NCBI GenBank assembly: GCA_003354055.1
Contig: PIVQ01000413.1
Location: 1-6,641 of the forward strand
DNA from: Desulfobacteraceae bacterium
GTDB taxonomy: Bacteria > Desulfobacterota > Desulfobacteria > Desulfobacterales > Desulfobacteraceae
DNA: 6,641 nt
Direction of reading: 5' to 3'
Shown here piece by piece: positions 1-4,147 of this stretch (its first letter is position 1; every line of letters begins with the position of its first letter). Both the position numbers and the translations under genes were made by a program. Under the pieces are notes generated by a model that saw nothing but the letters and a program-made list of their open reading frames with translations, had not been told where the DNA came from and did not search any database.

Positions 1-204
1 CTGCAAATGGCCCCGGTTCTCATTGACCGCTTTAAGGGTCAGGAAATTTCCGTCCAGGGAGATATCCTTTACGCATTGGGAGAAATCGGAGACCTTGAAA
101 CAAAGGCGTGGATCCGTGAGTGTAAAAAACGAGTGGCGCATGCGGATCTCAAAGATGCGGCGGAAGATGCCATTGATGCCATTGATTCAAGGTGTGCTCC
201 TTAA
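1..204 (+). CDS. HEAT-repeat protein, C-terminal fragment
   Basis: The reading frame is open from the first base and ends at TAA (202-204), so this is the last 67 codons of a gene that begins outside the window. The internal Met at base 7 need not be the start. The visible part reads as one and a half HEAT/armadillo-type helical hairpins: a helix around VLIDRFKG, then DILYALGEIGDLETKAWI, then a last helix with the typical DAAEDAIDAI pattern of small and hydrophobic residues. HEAT repeats form alpha-solenoids that bind proteins or act as lyase-like scaffolds; a specific role cannot be assigned from this fragment. There is no signal peptide or membrane segment in the visible part. It converges on another HEAT-like gene, with the two stop codons overlapping in a shared TTAA. 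Confidence 0.7.
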   Translation: MQMAPVLIDRFKGQEISVQGDILYALGEIGDLETKAWIRECKKRVAHADLKDAAEDAIDAIDSRCAP

Positions 205-386
205 GATGTGGAGCTGACGGTCAGGGCATGAATCCTGTCCCTGGCTGCCTGGACAACTGTGTCGTCCTCGTCATTTTTAACCACCTGCTCTAAAAATTTG
301 AGATCAGTGGCACTGCTCATAAATTTGATCCGCACCTTTGGATTGGAGTGCAGATACTTGGGGACAAAAAAATCTGAAAAACGCAT
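201..386 (-). CDS. Small HEAT-like protein, 61 aa
   Basis: A 61-residue product reading MRFSDFFVPKYLHSNPKV at its start. Residues 11-53 follow the pattern of a HEAT-type repeat: a short helix with HSNPKVRIKF, a linker DLKFLEQVVKNDEDD, then TVVQAARDRIHAL. This resembles the common form 'HPDPEVR..A...L.D...L..IA..D.D..VR.AA...L'. The start is supported by a strong ribosome site, AGGAGGGTGTC directly before ATG. It lies 31 bp downstream of a ribbon-helix-helix gene on the same strand and is probably co-transcribed with it. Its stop codon overlaps that of the convergent HEAT gene. One repeat alone is too short for a solenoid, so it may oligomerise or dock on a partner. A toxin or antitoxin partner role is possible, but nothing in the sequence proves it. 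Confidence 0.65.
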   Translation of the reverse strand: MRFSDFFVPKYLHSNPKVRIKFMSSATDLKFLEQVVKNDEDDTVVQAARDRIHALTVSSTS

Positions 387-417
387 GACACCCTCCTATA
401 TGATTACGTTATACGTA

Positions 418-576
418 TCAAAGAGGATCGGATGCTTTCTCCACATATTTCCTGATCAATTCGATGGTCACCTCTCCCATGCTCCGGCCCTGCTTTACCG
501 CGGTCAGCTTGAATTCTTTATGAAGATACTCCGGCATTCTTAACGTCAACTGTTTCACCTTGCTGTCTTCGCTCAT
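418..576 (-). CDS. Ribbon-helix-helix (CopG/Arc-like) DNA-binding protein, 52 aa
   Basis: Translating the minus strand from ATG at 576 gives 52 residues beginning MSEDSKVKQLTLRMPEYLHK and ending at TGA (418-420). The layout is that of a CopG/Arc-type ribbon-helix-helix protein: a beta strand VKQLTLRMP (7-15) whose alternate residues would enter the DNA major groove, helix 1 EYLHKEFKLTAVKQ (16-29), the turn GRSM (30-33), and helix 2 GEVTIELIRKYVEKA (34-48). Such proteins act as dimers and commonly repress their own promoter, often as antitoxins. A GAGGG ribosome site lies a few bases before the start. The downstream gene 31 bp away encodes a HEAT-like protein. A perfect inverted repeat over the likely promoter fits autoregulation. 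It has no coding competitor on the other strand. Family assignment is firm; function is inferred. Confidence 0.85.
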   Translation of the reverse strand: MSEDSKVKQLTLRMPEYLHKEFKLTAVKQGRSMGEVTIELIRKYVEKASDPL

Positions 577-623
577 CTAACCCTCTTAAATTTTTATGGA
601 TTCATCCGATCCCGACCTTGCTT

Positions 624-653
624 ATAAAACCACAAAAGATGTCTAAATGTCAA
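624..653 (-). promoter_or_regulatory. Candidate sigma70 promoter of the RHH-HEAT unit
   Basis: On the minus strand a perfect -35 hexamer TTGACA (653-648) is followed after 18 bp by TTTTAT (629-624), a 4/6 match to the -10 consensus. Transcription would begin roughly 40 bases before the RHH start codon. The -35 hexamer is partly covered by the inverted repeat at 643-670. The strong -35 match makes this credible; the -10 is weaker. Confidence 0.5.
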
Positions 654-670
654 TACAGAAATACATTTAG
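643..670. promoter_or_regulatory. Inverted-repeat operator candidate over the RHH promoter
   Basis: CTAAATGT (643-650) and ACATTTAG (663-670) are perfect 8-bp inverted arms with a 12-bp spacer, so the arm centres are 20 bp apart, about two helical turns on one face of the DNA. One arm overlaps the TTGACA -35 box of the minus-strand promoter. This geometry suits two RHH dimers or one tetramer binding cooperatively and blocking RNA polymerase. Autoregulation is inferred from position and family habit. Confidence 0.5.
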
Positions 671-690
671 CGATAATTCTCAGCAGGGCC

Positions 691-720
691 ATGGTTGAAA
701 ATTCTGTACAGCTCAACCAT
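691..720. promoter_or_regulatory. Nested palindrome upstream of the tautomerase gene
   Basis: ATGGTTGA (691-698) and TCAACCAT (713-720) are perfect inverted arms with a 14-bp spacer, and inside the spacer CTGTACAG (704-711) is itself a perfect 8-bp palindrome. The structure lies just upstream of a TATACT sequence (730-735), which could be the -10 box of the tautomerase operon although no good -35 fits it. It could be a two-site operator or an RNA stem-loop. The regulator is unknown. Confidence 0.4.
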
Positions 721-756
721 TGTCCTAATTATACTTTTATAGCTGTTCTCGCTGTT

Positions 757-776
757 CGAGCTTTTCTCGTTTTTTT
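757..776 (+). terminator. Weak hairpin plus T-tract in the tautomerase leader
   Basis: CGAG (757-760), a 5-base loop and CTCG (766-769) form a short stem followed by seven T (770-776). This has the form of an intrinsic terminator, but a 4-bp stem is weak. It lies about 40 bases before the tautomerase start, so it could act as an attenuator or simply be an AT-rich leader. The direct repeat GCTGTTC (742-748 and 751-757) sits immediately upstream. Confidence 0.25.
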
Positions 777-818
777 ATGATATGAATCTTCAAAACAAAA
801 CCGAAGGAGTGAATCGAT

Positions 819-1283
819 ATGCCCCATGTTATTGTAAAAATGTATAAGGGAAGATCCGACGAGCAGAAAAAAGCACTTGCGGATAAACTCACAGCGGACG
901 TTATTGCCGTTACGGAGTGCAAAGAGACTGCCGTTTCCATCACATTTGAAGAATTTGAGCCTTCGGACTGGGCTGAAAAGGTGTATCGGCCTGATATCCT
1001 TGAGGGTGCGGGAGAACTTTTTCAAAAACCAGGCTATGATCCCTTTGCAAAGACAAAAGTTGCACAGGAAAACCAGGAAGAGGGATTAATGGCATATGTT
1101 CGGGATGCGGCTGCCATAGGTGCCCGGGAAGACACTACCGGAAACTTCAATCCCATGTCCTGGCTGGATCTTGAACTGGAAGACAACCCACAATCCTTTG
1201 ATCCGTTTTTTGATACTCACTGGGATGAATTATCAGACGAGGAAAAAGAAAAGCGGATGATGGCTATCAGACGGGTGTTGTAG
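819..1283 (+). CDS. Tautomerase-superfamily protein with C-terminal extension, 154 aa
   Basis: Residues 1-75 (MPHVIVKMYKGRSDEQKKAL onward) match the 4-oxalocrotonate tautomerase superfamily, closest in form to the PptA/YdcE branch. Pro2 becomes the N-terminal catalytic proline after Met removal. The segment WAEKVYRPDI followed by LFQKPGY (about 51-73) resembles the end of PptA-like proteins, which are normally about 75 residues. These enzymes use Pro1 as a general base in keto-enol tautomerisation in the cytoplasm. Residues 80-154 form an extra acidic part with aromatic patches (FNPMSWLDLELED, FDPFFDTHWDELSDEEKEKR) that I do not recognise. An AAGGAG ribosome site supports the start. Met91 (base 1089) is preceded by GAAGAGGG, so a separate shorter product is conceivable. 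A Cupin_5 gene follows after 27 bp and is probably co-transcribed. The substrate is unknown. Confidence 0.8.
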   Translation: MPHVIVKMYKGRSDEQKKALADKLTADVIAVTECKETAVSITFEEFEPSDWAEKVYRPDILEGAGELFQKPGYDPFAKTKVAQENQEEGLMAYVRDAAAIGAREDTTGNFNPMSWLDLELEDNPQSFDPFFDTHWDELSDEEKEKRMMAIRRVL

Positions 1284-1300
1284 GAGACCCTATCCTACAA
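1278..1300 (+). other. Hairpin spanning the tautomerase stop codon
   Basis: TTGTAGGA (1278-1285) and TCCTACAA (1293-1300) are perfect 8-bp inverted arms with a 7-base loop. The stop codon TAG (1281-1283) lies in the left arm, and the right arm abuts the AAGGAG ribosome site of the next gene. The RNA stem could affect translation or stability of the downstream cupin message. There is no T-tract, so a terminator is unlikely. Confidence 0.5.
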
Positions 1301-1310
1301 AAGGAGAGGC

Positions 1311-1763
1311 ATGAAAGAATTAATCGAGCGTTACGGACTTGCCCCCCACCCCGAAGGCGGGTACTTTAAAGAAGTCTACCGGTCCGGGATTTGCGTTGTG
1401 TCACCTGAGACAGGAACACAACGCCATGCTGTTACCCAGATTTATTTTCTGCTAACTGCCGGCCAGGTGAGCCGCTTCCACAGGGTGGTTCATGATGAGA
1501 TCTGGCATTTTTACGAGGGCGCTCCTCTGGACCTGATCCAATATGACGGCAAAAATGTCACCAAGGAAGTTATCGGGCCGGGAGAAAACTATATGGCGGT
1601 GGTACCGGGAAAAGTCTGGCAGGCTGCCGAGAGCACAGGGGAATACACCCTGGTGGGGTGTACGGTGGCACCTGGTTTTGATTTTAGCGATTTTTCATTT
1701 TTTAGTGAAATGGATACTGATGCGTTCACAGCCGCACACACCGGATATGAACGCTTCATTTAA
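1311..1763 (+). CDS. DUF985/Cupin_5 family protein, 150 aa
   Basis: The protein opens with MKELIERYGLAPHPEGGYFK, a signature of the DUF985 (Cupin_5) family. Further family blocks are TQIYFLLTAGQVSRFHRVVH (42-61) running into DEIWHFYEG (62-70), and the C-terminal APGFDFSDF (120-128). Members are soluble single-domain cupin beta-barrels of about 140-180 residues, so this copy is full length. Their reaction is generally not established; carbohydrate or small-molecule binding has been proposed for relatives. Conserved candidates for metal or ligand contact here are His57, His61, Glu63 and His66. An AAAAGGAGAGGC ribosome site directly precedes ATG. It follows the tautomerase gene by 27 bp, suggesting that the two are expressed together. 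It converges on the 220-residue gene with a 27-bp gap. Confidence 0.85.
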   Translation: MKELIERYGLAPHPEGGYFKEVYRSGICVVSPETGTQRHAVTQIYFLLTAGQVSRFHRVVHDEIWHFYEGAPLDLIQYDGKNVTKEVIGPGENYMAVVPGKVWQAAESTGEYTLVGCTVAPGFDFSDFSFFSEMDTDAFTAAHTGYERFI

Positions 1764-1789
1764 GGGTGCTCCAAATCTTCCATCACCCT
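1763..1789. terminator. Inverted repeat between convergent genes, possible weak terminator
   Basis: AGGGTG (1763-1768) and CACCCT (1784-1789) form 6-bp inverted arms with a 15-base loop. They fill almost the whole 27-bp gap between the convergent cupin gene and the 220-residue gene. A shared bidirectional terminator would fit the location, but there is no T-tract on either side, so the call is weak. Confidence 0.3.
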
Positions 1790-1790
1790 A

Positions 1791-2453
1791 TCAGGCTGAC
1801 TCGGTAGCAGCATTATGTGTATAGGTATAGGGCGTTGCCATCTTGCTGATCCCTAAGAGATTGGTCAGATTGGCATCCGTAGATTTGATATCGTCATATT
1901 TCCGTGCCATGGAGAGGATATCATCCCAGCTTGAGTCATCTCCCATAAAATTAACCAAAGAGGCACTCCGGGTGGTCAGGGAATCTGCATAGCTCATGAT
2001 TTCCCTGTTGGCACTCATCTGTTTGAAGGCCAACTCAAACTCAGGATCTTCATTCAATGCCTTTTCCAGATCCGATTTGCCGGGGAAGGATTCGGCAATG
2101 GTGATGTTGAATTCAGAATCCACCGACAGGCTGATCTGCTGATCCGGATCAATGCCAAGGGTGTCAATGGCATCTTCCAGTCTATCTTGAGCGATCTCTT
2201 CCTGGATAGTGGCAGCGCTCTCAAAAGCCCCCAGCGTGAGCGGGCCTGTAGGATTCAGCCCCATATTTTCCCTGACCCTGGCTTCGGCCACACCTTCTGA
2301 GAGCGAGACCTGTACCCCGTCGACAATCTCAGTTTTTTCTTCTGTTTCCGATTCAGAGGCAACCTGCGTTGTATTCGAAGCTGAAAGGGCATCACCTGCG
2401 GGCAGGTATTGATTGCCTGATGAATATACGGAAGTGCTGGTAATAAGACTCAT
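1791..2453 (-). CDS. Unrecognised acidic protein, 220 aa
   Basis: I do not recognise this protein. It begins MSLITSTSVYSSGNQYLPAG, a Ser/Thr-rich stretch without the charged and hydrophobic parts of a signal peptide, then an acidic linker SESETEEKTEIVDG (33-46). Residues 75-150 look folded: a helix FESAATIQEEIAQDRLEDAIDTLG (77-100), strand-like ISLSVDSEFNITIAESF (107-123), then a helical run with ALNEDPEFELAFKQM (132-146). The C-terminal part is polar. It has no cysteine and one Trp (176), a composition common in structural, secreted or flagellum-associated proteins, but that is only an analogy. An AGGA ribosome site precedes ATG, and a good sigma70-type promoter lies about 40 bases upstream. 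It therefore appears to be transcribed alone, downstream of the omptin gene on the same strand. Confidence 0.75.
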   Translation of the reverse strand: MSLITSTSVYSSGNQYLPAGDALSASNTTQVASESETEEKTEIVDGVQVSLSEGVAEARVRENMGLNPTGPLTLGAFESAATIQEEIAQDRLEDAIDTLGIDPDQQISLSVDSEFNITIAESFPGKSDLEKALNEDPEFELAFKQMSANREIMSYADSLTTRSASLVNFMGDDSSWDDILSMARKYDDIKSTDANLTNLLGISKMATPYTYTHNAATESA

Positions 2454-2494
2454 GGCTATATCCTGTAAAATTAGTGTTACAAGATATATAAAGC

Positions 2495-2523
2495 ATAATA
2501 TATACCAGCCGGAACATTTTCAA
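2495..2523 (-). promoter_or_regulatory. Sigma70-type promoter of the 220-aa gene
   Basis: On the minus strand TTGAAA (2523-2518) and TATTAT (2500-2495) are each 5/6 matches to the -35 and -10 consensus, separated by exactly 17 bp. Transcription would start near 2488, leaving a leader of about 35 bases before the ATG at 2453. This implies expression independent of the upstream omptin gene. Confidence 0.6.
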
Positions 2524-2527
2524 TAAC

Positions 2528-2545
2528 ATCCTTATTATAAAGGAT
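2528..2545. other. Short inverted repeat upstream of the 220-aa gene promoter
   Basis: ATCCTT (2528-2533) and AAGGAT (2540-2545) are perfect 6-bp arms around ATTATA, immediately upstream of the -35 box of the 220-aa gene. It could bind a regulator. It lacks the GC-rich stem and T-tract of an intrinsic terminator for the omptin gene. Confidence 0.3.
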
Positions 2546-2632
2546 ATTCAACACAGCGTCCTTCCCAAAAACCCGACTAAACCGACATTATTTTCTTTGA
2601 CAGGGAATTTTTTTCCGGCGAAGCCCCAAAGA

Positions 2633-3595
2633 TCAGAAGCCGATCCCGGCAGACAGATAAATGCTGTGGGATTCATGGGCCGTGCCGGCAGAATCAGGGT
2701 CAAACCAGGTATCGCCTGTACTGTAGTCAATGCCACTGGAATCCCCTTTGGTTGAAAAAAGCTTTTGAAAATCATATCCCATCCGGATCACCCATCTCTG
2801 GCTCACCTGCCAGCCCATGGCAACACCGGTACCTAAAAAAGGCTGGTTCACGATCCGGTCATTGAAAACCATACTGCGGTTCAGATGCTGATCTTCAGCC
2901 TTGGTTTTGGCCCACAAGCTGCCTTTGACATGGGCGTTGGCAAAAAATCGACCCCGAACAATGCCCATATTCACCCCAAGATAAGGGATATAAACCCGTT
3001 GTTCATAGCGGATACCGGTCTCATCCGGAAACGTGCCGGAGTCATTCCGCCATCCCCCACCCCTGGAATAAATGTACTCACCGCCATGATCCGCCCATTC
3101 CCAATTGTCAAACTTGAATCCCAGAAGCGGGGTCAGGGAGACACCCCTTCCCAGATCAAATTCATATCCAAGATTCAGATCAAGGATATAGGCATCTTCC
3201 AGATCAACAGGACTTCTGGACCAATGGGACCATCCGGAACCAAGGGAAGAATCCCAGTCCCAGTCCTGCATGTATCCGTTTCCCTGGGTTACGGCTGCCC
3301 AGAACCCGAAATTTAGCTGGACCCTGGGAGAAAACCAGACGGACAGCACGCCTCCTGCCATGACCACATCTTCAATCTCCCAATCCAGCTGGCTGATTTT
3401 CTCCCCTGTATCTGAATCGTAGACATATTCATTGGAAATACCCCGGACATAGTTGACAGACCCGGTGAATATCATCGGAAATCGGGCTCCTTGGTTCAAT
3501 TGCACCGGGGGTGAGAATGCGTCCATGGCAAAGCCCGGGGAGACCAGTCCCAAAAAGAAAATCCATAGCACGGCGATTTGTTTTGCAGTCTTCAT
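2633..3595 (-). CDS. Omptin-family outer-membrane protease, 320 aa
   Basis: The length and pattern match omptins (OmpT, Pla), 10-stranded outer-membrane beta-barrel aspartyl-type proteases that cleave peptides at the cell surface. A signal peptide is clear: MKTAKQ, a hydrophobic core to about 20, and likely cleavage after GFA (23). Family blocks include GEKISQLDWE (64-73), GNGYMQDWDWDSS (105-117), GGEYIYSRGGGWRND (171-185) and YEQRVYIPYLG (197-207). The catalytic pairs of OmpT, Asp83/Asp85 and Asp210/His212, correspond to Asp111/Asp113 and Asp235/His237. The chain ends in Phe, the usual barrel-assembly signal. By alignment from memory, the OmpT P1-pocket residue Glu27 is kept (Glu56), but Asp208 appears to be Ala233. 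Of the lipid A contacts, Arg175 is kept (Arg200) while Arg138 is Asn164. The ribosome site is weak. The gene diverges from the cupin-GalT-like operon. Confidence 0.9.
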   Translation of the reverse strand: MKTAKQIAVLWIFFLGLVSPGFAMDAFSPPVQLNQGARFPMIFTGSVNYVRGISNEYVYDSDTGEKISQLDWEIEDVVMAGGVLSVWFSPRVQLNFGFWAAVTQGNGYMQDWDWDSSLGSGWSHWSRSPVDLEDAYILDLNLGYEFDLGRGVSLTPLLGFKFDNWEWADHGGEYIYSRGGGWRNDSGTFPDETGIRYEQRVYIPYLGVNMGIVRGRFFANAHVKGSLWAKTKAEDQHLNRSMVFNDRIVNQPFLGTGVAMGWQVSQRWVIRMGYDFQKLFSTKGDSSGIDYSTGDTWFDPDSAGTAHESHSIYLSAGIGF

Positions 3596-3640
3596 TATAC
3601 AGTTCGTTTTTCAATCAATTTCAGAGGTGCAATCTTCTAA

Positions 3641-3669
3641 ATAACAAAGGGACCTCATATCATATTCAA
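3641..3669 (-). promoter_or_regulatory. Candidate promoter of the omptin gene
   Basis: On the minus strand TTGAAT (3669-3664) and TGTTAT (3646-3641), each a 4/6 consensus match, are separated by 17 bp. The expected leader is about 38 bases. A perfect TATAAT overlapping the omptin start codon has no fitting -35 and would start RNA inside the signal peptide, so it is not preferred. Confidence 0.4.
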
Positions 3670-3720
3670 TGTCCGGTGAACACTTAATTTCAGGAAACCT
3701 TCTTTCCAGACGGACTTTCA

Positions 3721-3749
3721 TTGACAAGAGAAGATTCTACCCCCATACT
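3721..3749 (+). promoter_or_regulatory. Sigma70-type promoter of the cupin-GalT-like operon
   Basis: A perfect TTGACA (3721-3726) is followed after 17 bp by CATACT (3744-3749), a 4/6 match to the -10 consensus. RNA would start near 3756, about 40 bases before the cupin ATG. It is the only good promoter before the three-gene operon and runs divergently from the omptin promoter. Confidence 0.6.
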
Positions 3750-3795
3750 TTTGCGTACCTGAAAATCAAAAAAAATTTCATAAGGAGACACCATA

Positions 3796-4146
3796 ATGAA
3801 AGTTATTCACTATTCGGAGATTCCCCCCATTGCCATTGATAATGAGATGGTAAGAAATGTAGCCGGCCGGGTTGTAATCGGTAAAGAAGACGGGGCTACC
3901 AACTTCTGCATGCGGCGGTTTGAAATCGGGCCTGAAGGCTTTACCCCCAAACACAGCCATGACTGGGAACATGAGGTATGGGTACTTGAAGGCCGTGGAG
4001 AAATCTTCATAGAAAATCTGTGGCACTCCCTGAAAGAGGGTACTGCTGTTTTTGTGCCGCCCAATGTGGAGCATCAGTTCCGAAATAACTCCGACGCCCC
4101 CTTTGCATTTCTCTGCCTGGTTCCCTCACAGGCCCCGGAGATGTAG
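3796..4146 (+). CDS. Single-domain cupin (Cupin_2 type), 116 aa
   Basis: A small soluble cupin beta-barrel. Cupin motif 1 is seen as GFTPKHSHDWEHEVWVLEGRG (starting at 48), giving metal ligands His53, His55 and Glu60. Motif 2 is GTAVFVPPNVEHQFRN (82-97), giving His93. All four usual ligands of a mononuclear metal cupin are therefore present, so a metal-dependent enzyme (isomerase, dioxygenase or similar) or a metal-dependent binding protein is possible; the reaction cannot be assigned. The length is normal for the family. The AAGGAG ribosome site eight bases before ATG settles the start. It is the first gene of a tight operon: the GalT-like gene starts 1 bp after its TAG. It has no signal peptide and is presumably cytoplasmic. 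Confidence 0.9.
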   Translation: MKVIHYSEIPPIAIDNEMVRNVAGRVVIGKEDGATNFCMRRFEIGPEGFTPKHSHDWEHEVWVLEGRGEIFIENLWHSLKEGTAVFVPPNVEHQFRNNSDAPFAFLCLVPSQAPEM

Positions 4147-4147
4147 A

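Noticed and set aside
704..711. CTGTACAG as a LexA (SOS) box
   Set aside because: The known CTGT-N8-ACAG box requires an 8-bp gap, which is absent here, and neighbouring genes are not SOS-type.
2492..2508. Possible sigma54 site (TGG-N10-GC spacing) on the minus strand before the 220-aa gene
   Set aside because: The invariant GG and GC have the correct spacing, but the flanking bases fit poorly and an overlapping sigma70 promoter with 17-bp spacing is much better.
2548..2632. Intrinsic terminator after the omptin gene
   Set aside because: Only a 3-bp GGC/GCC stem near a run of A on the transcript strand is visible; there is no T-tract after a stable stem.
2885..3316. 143-codon plus-strand open frame
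   Set aside because: It lies wholly within the omptin gene on the opposite strand; the omptin reading has a signal peptide and family motifs, and the plus-strand reading resembles nothing.
3586..3601. TATAAT overlapping the omptin start codon as a -10 box
   Set aside because: No -35 hexamer sits at suitable distance, and RNA starting there would lose the signal peptide.
4052..4147. Upstream in-frame ATG extending the GalT-like gene to 568 codons
   Set aside because: It lies inside the cupin gene in another frame, has no good ribosome site, and the ATG at 4148 has GGAG at proper spacing right after the cupin stop.
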